The notes under the pieces: model-generated
The model's input: the letters and a program-made list of their open reading frames with translations, nothing else
Databases searched by the model: none
What the model was told of the DNA's origin: nothing
Translations under genes and position numbers: made by a program
Part shown: one piece after another, positions 7,186 through 14,915 of the stretch
Layout: every line of letters begins with the position of its first letter
How positions within the stretch are numbered: position 1 is the stretch's first letter
Source: Pseudoclavibacter helvolus
Lineage (GTDB): Bacteria > Actinomycetota > Actinomycetes > Actinomycetales > Microbacteriaceae
Reading direction: 5' to 3'
Length of the DNA: 64,000 bases
Assembly (NCBI RefSeq): GCF_014191305.1
Contig: NZ_JACHWJ010000001.1
Span: 434,001 to 498,000, forward strand

Positions 7186-10116
7186 TCAGTCCGCGTGTGT
7201 GCCTGACAGGTACTCGTAGAGGCTGGCAGCTACAGGGGTTTCGAGTTCTAGGTGCATCGTGACCACCGGAATTTCGTTGCCGTCACTGTCAACCATTTGC
7301 GAGTCGTTGGCGTCTGCTGCGGTTGCACGCCCCAGATAGTAAAAATCACCACCGTCAGTGTCATCTCGCTTGACGAAAACCTCCGGCCGCACCTGGTTAG
7401 TTGCTATAGCATTCTCTTCACGTCGGTCGAGAGTGCGATTGCTGCGGGTGTACCAAAGCATTGTTGCTTGATCAACAAACTGGTCCCCATAGGCCGTGCT
7501 GGCGGAGATCTCTCCGGATTTGTGGTAGGTCACAAAGATGGGGCAGACTCCCTGGGTGTAGTTTGCTCGGTACCCATACAGCGTTGACGAGGCATTTTTC
7601 GTCCAGCCGAAGAGTCGGCATGCGTCTTTGCGTGTGTACTGCTTGCCGGGCACCATCGGAGTACCCTTCGCGTAACGGGCGAGGTTCACGGTGATCCCGG
7701 CCTGGAGCAGGTCATCTACGTCCAGGCGGAAAGATTCGTCCGCTGTGTACAGTTCACGAAATGCGGGATTGAGGTCCACAATTCTGCTGGCGTCCACGAC
7801 CAAGATCGCCTGCTTGTATTTCTCTCGATCCGGTTCCGTGTGAAAGCTCAGATCTAGGTTCCGGATGACACTTTCGATGTCTTCTGCCGTGGTCGGCACG
7901 ATCTCCGCGATGCGCCGGGTGAGCTGCTCGCGCGACGCGGCTCCTTGTCGCAGCAACGAATCTATGACTAGAACATCGTGGGGTCGCCGGCTTGAGAAGG
8001 CCTCGATCGAGGCGTACGTCAAGAAGTCAATGCCCGCCTGGCTCATCGGGCTTGGCTGTCGGAGCATCTTGCTCACGAAGTTTTCATAGTTCTGGTAGCT
8101 CGCGATGATCTCGTAGGGATCCGTGGACTCGAAGCGCAGGAAATCAGTGAGTCGAGGTGGGTGGCCGAGGCGAGCTTTGAGGTCTTCGAACGCGCGTCGA
8201 ATGAGTCGGGCCCCGTTGAGCTTTGTTTCCGAGATAGATCGGAGTACCCGCTCCAGTGCGATGCGATCGAAGCTCACACTGGAGAGACCAGGAAGCGTAT
8301 CGGCTTCGGTTGCTCTCGAAAGATTGAGTCTCAGCGACTCTTTATTTAGGCTCTCATCTCCGAGGAGTGCAATCGGGATCATGAAGTTGTTCTGGTAGTT
8401 CCCGATGAAGTCCAGGACGACGACGTATTCCTTGCCGGGCGCCTTACGCAAGCCGCGACCCAGCTGTTGAATGAACACGATGTTGGACTGGGTTTGACGG
8501 AGCATCACGACCTGGTTGATCGTGGGGATGTCGATACCCTCGTTAAAAATGTCTACGCTGAGTAGGTAATTGAGCTCACCGCGTTCGAGAGCTGCGACAG
8601 CAAGTTCGCGCGTTGCCACCGAATCCTCTCCCGTAAGCGCGCGCGTGCGCAAGAGCTCTCCGTGCACATTGCGGGAGTTCAGTCGGTCGGATAGTTCGTG
8701 CGCCTCGGCCTTACTGCTGCAGAAGATCAGGCCACGCGGTGGTTCGGCCTTCTGGCCGTAGGTTTCGATAGTTTTCACGATGTGCTCGACCCGGAGCGAA
8801 GACACGAGGTTCTTGACGTCGGTCTGATCGCTGACGATCGTGCCGTCTTCGAGCGTGACGTCAGCAATTCCGTAGTAGTGGAACGGGGTCAAGATGTCAG
8901 CATCCAACGCTTGCTTGAGGCGAATTTCGTAGGGTACGTTGTAGTCGAAGTGCTTGAAAATGTCATAGCCGTCAGTTCGTTCGGGAGTGGCTGACATTCC
9001 CAGGAGGAACTTGGGGCGGAATTGTTCAAGAACTCGCTCAAACGACCGAGCCCCGCTGCGATGCGCTTCGTCCAGGATGATGTAGTCGAAAGCCTCAGGA
9101 GTAAACCACCTGAGCATGTCGGGTCGCGACAGTGTTTGAACAGTGGCGAAAAGGTACTTCGTTGAGCGGTCTTTGCTTGTCCCGGAGAGCTTGCCGAACT
9201 CGTGACCTGGTTCACCGAGAACGCGCTGGAACTCAGTCATCGCCTTGTCGATGATCTGCTCGCGGTGTGCCACGAAGAGCATCGTCTCTGGTTCTACGGC
9301 GCGCACGTCAAGGGCCGCAAGAATGGTCTTCCCAGTGCCCGTTGCGGAGACAATGAGCCCCTTGGTCTGCCCGCTCAGCCGCAAGTCCCGCAGCGCCTCA
9401 AGGGCCTCGAGTTGCATCGAGTTGGGAGCGACCGTGGCGGCGGGCGTATCGCGGCCCGTGTCGGTAGGGGTGTTTCGCCGATCGGCAGCTGCGAGCTTTC
9501 GGGCCAAAACCTCGAAGGACTTTTGTCTCTGATAGCCGACCGTGTACTCGTCAATCCAAGCCTGCGTGAGGGGCTCCGACAGTTGAACCTCTTCTGTAAC
9601 CAGGGTGTCGAGCTGCTCAGCAAGATTGCTGCCGCGATTGGCGGAAACCTGCAGGTTCCACTCGTGGTTCGAGACCAGAGCCTTCTCGGTCAGGTTGGAG
9701 CTACCGAAGATGGACGTGACATGGTCGTCGCGTTGAAAAATGTACCCCTTGGGATGAAATGCCGATGAGCCGTGAATGCGTGTTTCTACGCCGAGATCTC
9801 TTAGTCCCAGCAGCTCCTGAAATGCGTCCGGAGCGTTGAAGCTAAGATAGTCGGAAGTGACAATGAGACCTCGCCCACGAAAGTCCACGAAGGCTTGCTT
9901 CAACATGGCTATTGCTCGCGCCGTTACAAAGGCGACGCTGAACGTGAAATCGTCGCTCTCAGAGAGGTGATGCTTGAGGACTCTCAGCATCGTGTTTTCG
10001 TGTGCGTTCCAGACAATGCGCGGCGAGCGGACTCGCGGAGAAGTCAGATGCTTGTCGAGATATCCGAAGCGGAGATCAAGTTCGAAAGGTCCGGGCGGGT
10101 CGACGTAATCAACCAC
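7186..10116 (-). CDS. PLD-nuclease/SF2 helicase/DUF3427 fusion protein
   Basis: Large 976-residue protein predicted to act on nucleic acid. An N-terminal phospholipase-D-like nuclease domain carries the HxK motif FHPKGYIF (His121, Lys123) followed by FGSSNLTEKAL. A superfamily-2 helicase core follows: Walker A SATGTGKT (about 257-264), DEAH box ILDEAH (347-352), SATPER (375-380) and motif VI QQLGRGLRKAPGK. The rest matches the DUF3427-type C-terminal region, with YTRKDACRLFGWTKNASSTLYG and GVCPIFVTYHKS. The GTG start overlaps the upstream NUDIX gene by eight bases. Codon choice and AT content are unlike the flanking two-component genes, suggesting transfer. Helicase-nuclease fusions like this occur in defence and restriction-like settings; that role is inferred. 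Confidence 0.88.
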   Translation of the reverse strand: MVDYVDPPGPFELDLRFGYLDKHLTSPRVRSPRIVWNAHENTMLRVLKHHLSESDDFTFSVAFVTARAIAMLKQAFVDFRGRGLIVTSDYLSFNAPDAFQELLGLRDLGVETRIHGSSAFHPKGYIFQRDDHVTSIFGSSNLTEKALVSNHEWNLQVSANRGSNLAEQLDTLVTEEVQLSEPLTQAWIDEYTVGYQRQKSFEVLARKLAAADRRNTPTDTGRDTPAATVAPNSMQLEALEALRDLRLSGQTKGLIVSATGTGKTILAALDVRAVEPETMLFVAHREQIIDKAMTEFQRVLGEPGHEFGKLSGTSKDRSTKYLFATVQTLSRPDMLRWFTPEAFDYIILDEAHRSGARSFERVLEQFRPKFLLGMSATPERTDGYDIFKHFDYNVPYEIRLKQALDADILTPFHYYGIADVTLEDGTIVSDQTDVKNLVSSLRVEHIVKTIETYGQKAEPPRGLIFCSSKAEAHELSDRLNSRNVHGELLRTRALTGEDSVATRELAVAALERGELNYLLSVDIFNEGIDIPTINQVVMLRQTQSNIVFIQQLGRGLRKAPGKEYVVVLDFIGNYQNNFMIPIALLGDESLNKESLRLNLSRATEADTLPGLSSVSFDRIALERVLRSISETKLNGARLIRRAFEDLKARLGHPPRLTDFLRFESTDPYEIIASYQNYENFVSKMLRQPSPMSQAGIDFLTYASIEAFSSRRPHDVLVIDSLLRQGAASREQLTRRIAEIVPTTAEDIESVIRNLDLSFHTEPDREKYKQAILVVDASRIVDLNPAFRELYTADESFRLDVDDLLQAGITVNLARYAKGTPMVPGKQYTRKDACRLFGWTKNASSTLYGYRANYTQGVCPIFVTYHKSGEISASTAYGDQFVDQATMLWYTRSNRTLDRREENAIATNQVRPEVFVKRDDTDGGDFYYLGRATAADANDSQMVDSDGNEIPVVTMHLELETPVAASLYEYLSGTHAD

Positions 10117-10510
10117 GAGGTCCTAGCTGTTCTGCGATTTTCTCGACAGCTGGAATGTCGGCAGGCGCCCAATCCAATTCCTGGAGTTCCTCGGGGAATA
10201 GCCATTTGCTGTCTGCGTGCTCGAGAAGCCGTGGCTCGCTGCCCAACAGATCGCAGTAGTACGTCGTTAGGGTGATCTCGGCAAAATCGTAGGCGTGAAC
10301 GGTTGTGACTACGAGCTCGCCTACCTTGACATCGCAGGCAAGTTCCTCGACGATTTCTCGGACGAGCGCGGCCTCACGTGTCTCACCGGCATCGACTTTG
10401 CCTCCCGGAAACTCCCACATGCCGCCAAGGGCACCGCCGTGAGCCCGCTGAGCGCAGAGCACTCGACCGTCCCTGAGTATGACAGCGCCGACGACATCTA
10501 TTCTCTTCAC
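10109..10510 (-). CDS. NUDIX hydrolase, MutT-like (8-oxo-dGTPase type)
   Basis: 133-residue NUDIX pyrophosphohydrolase. The NUDIX box is present as GGKVDAGETREAALVREIVEEL (residues about 36-57 in two parts: GGKVDAGETREAA and LVREIVEEL), with the metal-binding REIVEE core. LCAQRAHGGALGGMWEFPGGK resembles MutT nucleotide-pool sanitising enzymes. The GTG start has TAGGAG upstream. Its stop codon lies inside the start of the helicase/DUF3427 gene, so the two are translated as a unit. I recall MutT-like genes next to DUF3427 helicases in other genomes, which suggests a conserved functional pair rather than housekeeping MutT. The substrate could be a modified nucleotide or nucleotide-derived signal. 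Confidence 0.87.
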   Translation of the reverse strand: MKRIDVVGAVILRDGRVLCAQRAHGGALGGMWEFPGGKVDAGETREAALVREIVEELACDVKVGELVVTTVHAYDFAEITLTTYYCDLLGSEPRLLEHADSKWLFPEELQELDWAPADIPAVEKIAEQLGPRG

Positions 10511-10604
10511 TTTGGGATTCTCTCCTACAGCTCGTGCGTAGCGACGAGTCTATGGTGCGAGGAAGATTCGAGTTCGCGGGGGCTAGCGAGCAGGCGTTTC
10601 TGCC

Positions 10605-11279
10605 TCAGTTTTCGCAGCCGACGCCGTCGCCATCGCGGTCAAGATGTGAGGCATACCCGGGATCGCCGATGTACACAGGGGCAGCTCCTGCGGCTCTGGC
10701 CTCGGTGCAGTTCGCGAAGTAAGCGCTCTGCTGGGGAGCCGGTGCAGGAGCCACGGGCTCAGGTTCTGGTGCTGCATAAAGCGGAGCTGGGGCATTCTGC
10801 GCCGCATCCACCTCCGGGTCCGCCACGGGAACTGGATCGGCAACAGGGACTGCTTCGGCAACGGGAGCAGCGACCGGCTCGGCGGTGACAGTGACGAACA
10901 CGGTCTCTGTGGGTGCCTGAACGGTAGAAGTCACCGTAACGGTCGGAGCAGGTGCGGCAACTGGAGTTTCACGAGAAGCTTGAGCTCCACCGATGGAGCT
11001 GCCAACAATGCTGACGACGAGGCCTGCCCCAAGGACGATCGCACCCAGCTTGCGCGAGCGCGGTAGACCCGCCCAGCTGCTCCTACGCGTGATCAGGACG
11101 TAGAGTCCGGTCAAAAATCCGATCAGCCCTGCAAGCGCGAGAAATGTCCCGATGCCTCCATTTGTTGCCGCGATGAGGAGGAGCACGACCATGACGCCTG
11201 CCACGATCCAGGAGAACGTGGTCATGCGAGAACGCCAGGTTGATTGCGGCGGCTGCACGGGGGCAGGGTAGAACGACAT
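10605..11279 (-). CDS. Membrane protein with C-terminal Excalibur domain
   Basis: Predicted 224-residue envelope protein. The ATG at 11279 has AGGAG at good spacing; the open frame further upstream is not needed. Two or three hydrophobic helices (SWIVAGVMVVLLLIAA, FLALAGLIGFLTGLYVLI, KLGAIVLGAGLVVSIVGSS) are followed by a long Ala/Pro/Val/Glu-rich linker. The C-terminal Excalibur module shows YFANCTEARAAGAAPVY and DRDGDGVGCEN, a DxDxDG calcium-binding loop with two cysteines. Excalibur domains are found on extracytoplasmic proteins of actinobacteria and firmicutes. The gene lies 94 bases downstream of the NUDIX gene start on the same strand but is read away from it; no link is evident. Confidence 0.8.
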   Translation of the reverse strand: MSFYPAPVQPPQSTWRSRMTTFSWIVAGVMVVLLLIAATNGGIGTFLALAGLIGFLTGLYVLITRRSSWAGLPRSRKLGAIVLGAGLVVSIVGSSIGGAQASRETPVAAPAPTVTVTSTVQAPTETVFVTVTAEPVAAPVAEAVPVADPVPVADPEVDAAQNAPAPLYAAPEPEPVAPAPAPQQSAYFANCTEARAAGAAPVYIGDPGYASHLDRDGDGVGCEN

Positions 11280-11638
11280 TCGGTCTCCTGATTTCGAGGG
11301 ATTCTCTGAGCCTAGAACCGCAAAATGGAGTCGATAAACCTCCCCGGGGACGAGGGGAATGTCCGTGTCGACGGACTGCGCGCAAACTATTCGGCGACTG
11401 CCTAGCGGCGTCACATCTCTTCCTTCGTGCTAATCTCCATCCCACGTTCACGAGTTGCAGCGTCAAGTACCTGGCTAGCTGCACGGCAACCCTCCACCTG
11501 AGTGGGGTGCCCCAGGGGAAGAACGGGTCGACACCGTCCGGTGTGCGGCAAGTCAGTTCACGCACCAAGCGGTGCTGAGCGCGGTTGACCCGCGCCGCGC
11601 ATCCGCTGGCCGCGTGGCGTCCCCGTGAGGAGCGCACC
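11280..11638. other. Divergent intergenic region, no gene seen
   Basis: This stretch separates the Excalibur gene (minus) from the hypothetical gene at 11639 (plus) and should contain both promoters. The only notable sites are the ribosome binding sites at its two ends (AGGAG for the minus gene, GAGGAG for the plus gene). I see no convincing small gene, palindrome or terminator. Confidence 0.5.
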
Positions 11639-12322
11639 ATGCCCGAAGCATCAACCCCTACTAGAGACACCACCCGCAATCAGAGCGGCATCTACCTGAT
11701 TCAAGCGAAGCGCGACTGGGATGCCGAGCTTGACCAGGACGCCCTCGCCGCGTTCCGAGACCTGCCCCACGAGCTGCGCCGCGACTGGCTGCTCGCCGTG
11801 CTGCGCTGGCCCCCGCACTCGCACGCCACCCCGACCTTCGCCATGGCGTTCCTCTCCGGCACGTTCCGCAAGGGCCAGCTCGACACCAAACCCGACTGGC
11901 AGGAGTTCGCGGGGCGATGGCACCAGCTCGGCTACTCACCCATGCTGTTCCTGCGGCTCAACGTCACGGCGCAGAGCAGGGCGCGGCTCCAACTCGACGC
12001 TCACGAGAAGGATCTGGAAACCCCTTCTCCGAAGAAAGCACTCAAGCGTGCCGGGTTCGAGCAGGGCAGGGTCGGCTACCGGGCAGGCCACCTGCGGCCG
12101 GCCGACTGGAAGGCGATCCCAGAGGCCTACGAGAACGGCGACTTCGCCAGCGCAGTCGGGTACTGGCTGACCAAGGCGGGGGACACCCCGAGTGGATGCG
12201 CAACCTGCGTCGCCCGAAAGCTCGAGCGTCGCGCCTTCCGCGACGAAGGGCCGCGCGGCGACGGCAGGCTCCGCGACCGGAACCTCGAGCACCTGAGCCG
12301 GAAGGCCAACACGCGAGGCTGA
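11639..12322 (+). CDS. Hypothetical protein, 227 residues
   Basis: I do not recognise a family. The ATG at 11639 follows GAGGAG with eight-base spacing, and the upstream open frame has no supporting start. The protein is soluble and charged, rich in Arg, Ala and Trp, with blocks such as LPHELRRDWLLAVLRWPP and ALKRAGFEQGRVGYRAGHLRPADWKAIP split by a charged linker. The last 50 residues contain a CATC motif (Cys-Ala-Thr-Cys) and many Arg residues, so a nucleic-acid or metal role is possible but unproven. It stands alone between a divergent membrane gene and another orphan gene in an accessory-looking area. Confidence 0.55.
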   Translation: MPEASTPTRDTTRNQSGIYLIQAKRDWDAELDQDALAAFRDLPHELRRDWLLAVLRWPPHSHATPTFAMAFLSGTFRKGQLDTKPDWQEFAGRWHQLGYSPMLFLRLNVTAQSRARLQLDAHEKDLETPSPKKALKRAGFEQGRVGYRAGHLRPADWKAIPEAYENGDFASAVGYWLTKAGDTPSGCATCVARKLERRAFRDEGPRGDGRLRDRNLEHLSRKANTRG

Positions 12323-12493
12323 GGTGAACGGGACCTCTCGAAGCCACTGCACCGCGTGCCATGAACACCGTTCAGTGGTTTCGAGGGAAAGATCCCAGTC
12401 CCGGAAGCCGTGGTCCGGCGGGCAACGAGCGACCGGCACCTGCTCTGGAAGTCAGCGAAGGACGAACCGAAGCCCGGTCCGTAGGGTGGTCGC

Positions 12494-12937
12494 GTGAGCT
12501 ACGCGATCTCGATGACCATTCAGACCCAACTCCGTAAAGACCGGCCCGCCTGGGTCACGGAGTACCTGCAATCGATCGTTTCGAAGGACCCGGCTGCCGG
12601 CCGCGGGCCGAACCTAGCGGCGGGCGCACCGCACTATCGCTGGGCCGAGTTCCTTCCCGAGCGTGACTGGTTCACCTGGGTTCCCTGCGGCCTGACCGCT
12701 GGCCTGACGTCCGACACCGAGCGGTTCTGGCTCGCCTCCGACTTCCACGACGACTTCATCCAGCACGACCAGTTCCTCATGGAACTGATCGCCAACTACA
12801 CCGCGGGAGACCGCATCATCGGGTCGATCTGGAACGACATGTCGGCGAACAAGTTCACGCAGTACGCCGCCATCGGCGGAGAGCTGCACCTGCTCTCCGT
12901 CGACGGCGGGTGGCGCCCGGCGATCAGCGAGTCGTAA
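12494..12937 (+). CDS. Hypothetical protein, 147 residues
   Basis: No family recognised. The frame opens with GTG at 12494; an internal ATG at 12512 (MTIQTQLRKDRP) is an alternative because neither has a strong ribosome binding site. The sequence is rich in Trp and aromatic residues (PAWVTEYLQSIV, HYRWAEFLPERDWFTWVPCG, RFWLASDFHDDFIQHDQFLM), suggesting a compact globular cytosolic protein without membrane segments. It is convergent with hipA 19 bases away. It may be part of the same accessory island, but there is no evidence of a joint function. Confidence 0.5.
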   Translation: MSYAISMTIQTQLRKDRPAWVTEYLQSIVSKDPAAGRGPNLAAGAPHYRWAEFLPERDWFTWVPCGLTAGLTSDTERFWLASDFHDDFIQHDQFLMELIANYTAGDRIIGSIWNDMSANKFTQYAAIGGELHLLSVDGGWRPAISES

Positions 12938-12956
12938 CTCACGCGAACGTCAGGCG

Positions 12957-14210
12957 TTACTCCACTACTAGAGGGCGCCCGGCTGCTTCCCCCGAGCGCA
13001 ATCGTTCCGCAAAAGTCCGGATCTGCGCGGCCAAGTTCGGGTACGCGCCCACGAGCGGCTGCTCGGTTGCGACCGCGGCGACAACCTCGTCGAGCGTCTC
13101 GTTGACAAGTCGCTCTGCGCCGCGCAGTCCCCACGACATGATCTCCGAGACGACATCCGAACGCTCGATCAGGTGATGCTCGTAGCGGCCGTTCACGGAC
13201 AACGCGAGTCGACCATCCACCCCAGCCTGATGCGCTTGCGGCACCACGTCGTACGCGGGAGCCAATCGAGTGCGACCGTCAACAGGGTGCAACAAGCCAA
13301 GGTTCTTGGTGTGCATGTCCAGGTTGCCGGCGGCGATACCGAGCACGAGCATCCGTGCCAGCAGGATCAGATCTGTCGAACGCGACTGACCGCGCAACGC
13401 CTGGGCGACACGCTTCAAGCTCGTGACGCCGCCCAGCTCCTGGTACTTCTGACTGCCCGACGCCCCGAGGACCTGGCTGAAGTCCTCCTGGTGCACCCGA
13501 TTACCATCGATCCGGTCGAACCTCTCGACAACAAGCGCCGGCAGGCCATCGAACTCGGCAACGGTCGTCGAGAACGACGCCAGCCCAAGCCGCCGCGCCA
13601 GGCGCGCACCATACTCCTCGTCGAAGATCACTGTCGGGTTCGCCGACAGCCTCGGCTTCAGGATGTGCGTCGACGGGAAGCCACCGAATGCCTGGCTCCA
13701 GAGCGTCCCACTCGTCGCGGACTCCGTCGCTGCAAGTACGATCTTGGGCTGCACGCCCGCCAGCGACGACTTGCCCACGTCAGCGAGATTGCCGAGCGAA
13801 GCCGACAGCGGGTTCTCGAGGAGTGCCCGAATCTGACTGTCGTCGACGGCCTTCGTGCCGGGCGTCCGTGGCTCCGTCGGATCGTCGACGTCCCAGAGCT
13901 GCACCGCACCCGCCACGTCGCGCCCGTAGCGAGCAAGAAACCCCAGGATGTCTCCGGGGCGAAGTCCCGCCTGAGCGCGCAGGTACTCGTACTGATCGCC
14001 CTCCGGCAGAAGCTCCGCGAACCAGTTGCGACGCCTGCCCGCCTTCGCCCGGGTCTGGCGAGCGACGAGCGGGAGCTCGACCCCCAGGATGCTGCTGTTT
14101 GTTCCGAACTCGGCGATACCGGCCGTGGATGCCACAAAGTCGAAGGACCGAGAGTCGTCACCCTCGAGCAGTCCGACCTCGACGCCGTAGAGCTCCACCG
14201 CCAAGCGCAT
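12957..14210 (-). CDS. hipA: HipA-family kinase toxin
   Basis: Serine/threonine kinase toxin of a type II toxin-antitoxin pair; HipA of E. coli phosphorylates glutamyl-tRNA synthetase. This protein has 417 residues, near the family norm. The N-terminal HipA_N region is at residues 1-110 with AELLPEGDQYEYL. The Gly-rich loop/autophosphorylation region is GKSSLAGVQPKIVLA (146-160). The kinase core shows VVERFDR (227-233), catalytic NLDMHTKN (296-303, with Asp298) and metal-binding PAYDVVP (319-325). The start codon shares one base with the antitoxin stop, giving translational coupling. All key residues appear present, so it is probably active. The target is not known. Confidence 0.92.
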   Translation of the reverse strand: MRLAVELYGVEVGLLEGDDSRSFDFVASTAGIAEFGTNSSILGVELPLVARQTRAKAGRRRNWFAELLPEGDQYEYLRAQAGLRPGDILGFLARYGRDVAGAVQLWDVDDPTEPRTPGTKAVDDSQIRALLENPLSASLGNLADVGKSSLAGVQPKIVLAATESATSGTLWSQAFGGFPSTHILKPRLSANPTVIFDEEYGARLARRLGLASFSTTVAEFDGLPALVVERFDRIDGNRVHQEDFSQVLGASGSQKYQELGGVTSLKRVAQALRGQSRSTDLILLARMLVLGIAAGNLDMHTKNLGLLHPVDGRTRLAPAYDVVPQAHQAGVDGRLALSVNGRYEHHLIERSDVVSEIMSWGLRGAERLVNETLDEVVAAVATEQPLVGAYPNLAAQIRTFAERLRSGEAAGRPLVVE

Positions 14211-14461
14211 CAGCGCGGCCCCGTGGACTCGTCGGCCCGCTGCTCCCAGCTCGCCGACAACTCGATGTCCAACTCGTGCATCAGATCGAAGAGGCGCCGC
14301 AGATAGATCGTCGTCTTCCCGCTCTCGATCTCGCTCACCGCACTCTGCGACAACTGCAGGCGCTCGGCGAGCTCAGCCTGACTGAGGCCGGCCTCGAGGC
14401 GCGCCTGCTGCACCGCGAGACCGAAATCGGCCGGAGCGTTGAGCCGAGCACGAGCGACCAT
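14210..14461 (-). CDS. hipB: HipB-like antitoxin, XRE-family HTH
   Basis: 83-residue antitoxin and autorepressor. The XRE helix-turn-helix is LSQAELAERLQLSQSAVSEIESGK at about residues 25-48 (shown here in parts: LSQAELAERLQ and LSQSAVSEIESG). A short C-terminal tail (ASWEQRADESTGPR) would be the flexible part. It is the first gene of the hipBA operon. Directly upstream are two perfect and one degenerate copies of a palindrome that fits a HipB operator, so negative autoregulation is expected. Confidence 0.92.
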   Translation of the reverse strand: MVARARLNAPADFGLAVQQARLEAGLSQAELAERLQLSQSAVSEIESGKTTIYLRRLFDLMHELDIELSASWEQRADESTGPR

Positions 14462-14471
14462 GATGAACTCC

Positions 14472-14542
14472 TATCTGAATATTCAGATACTACTCGAGTA
14501 TCTGAATATTCAGATGGGAGTCACCTATCTGAAAAACAAGAT
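14472..14542. promoter_or_regulatory. hipBA operator array, three sites 27 bp apart
   Basis: Two perfect 16-bp palindromes ATCTGAATATTCAGAT lie at 14473-14488 and 14500-14515. The first extends to 18 bp as TATCTGAATATTCAGATA at 14472-14489. A degenerate third copy, ATCTGAAAAACAAGAT, lies at 14527-14542. Start-to-start spacing is exactly 27 bp in both cases. The 18-bp form has the same outline as the E. coli HipB operator (TATCC, eight bases, GGATA). A further palindrome TACTCGAGTA sits between sites one and two. The array directly precedes the hipB start. Confidence 0.85.
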
Positions 14543-14546
14543 ATTG

Positions 14547-14906
14547 CTATGAGTCGACGACACCCGTGAAGCGAGTTCCGATGCCGTACGAGAACTCCCG
14601 AGTCGTTCCCGCGGCAGGTTCCGGCAGCTCGTGGAGATCGTGGTTGTCGCATGACACATACGTGAACTCGGGCCACCACTTCTTTGGCCGAACCTTTTCG
14701 ACCGTGCCGCACACCTCGCACGTCAGCGTCGCCCAAACCGGGCGCTTGCCCGTACGGTTCGCCCGCGACTGAGCCAGCCAAGCCGGCGGGTTCGCATCCA
14801 GCTCCGCCAACGCCTCCTCGGCGATATACGGGGGCAGGCCGTTCCGCTTCGCCATCTCGAGCGGGATGTCGAGACGGATCGCGGCGTCATGTCGGCTGAG
14901 CTTCAT
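14547..14906 (-). CDS. Hypothetical protein, helical N-terminus and CxxC motif
   Basis: 119-residue soluble protein of unknown role. The N-terminal 50 residues (AAIRLDIPLEMAKRNGLPPYIAEEALAELDANPPAWLAQSR in segments) resemble the second half of the DUF5997 protein at 56.0-56.4 kb: both show a short HTH-like helix pair ending in P-x-WL. The C-terminal part has LTCEVCGTVEKVRPKKWWPEF and SCDNHDLHELP, where C-x-x-C plus a later Cys/His could bind one zinc ion. Its stop lies five bases from the hip operators, so hipBA and this gene may share transcripts. It lies nine bases downstream of no other gene start; the monooxygenase ends just upstream on the same strand side. Confidence 0.6.
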   Translation of the reverse strand: MKLSRHDAAIRLDIPLEMAKRNGLPPYIAEEALAELDANPPAWLAQSRANRTGKRPVWATLTCEVCGTVEKVRPKKWWPEFTYVSCDNHDLHELPEPAAGTTREFSYGIGTRFTGVVDS

Positions 14907-14915
14907 CCCGACAGC

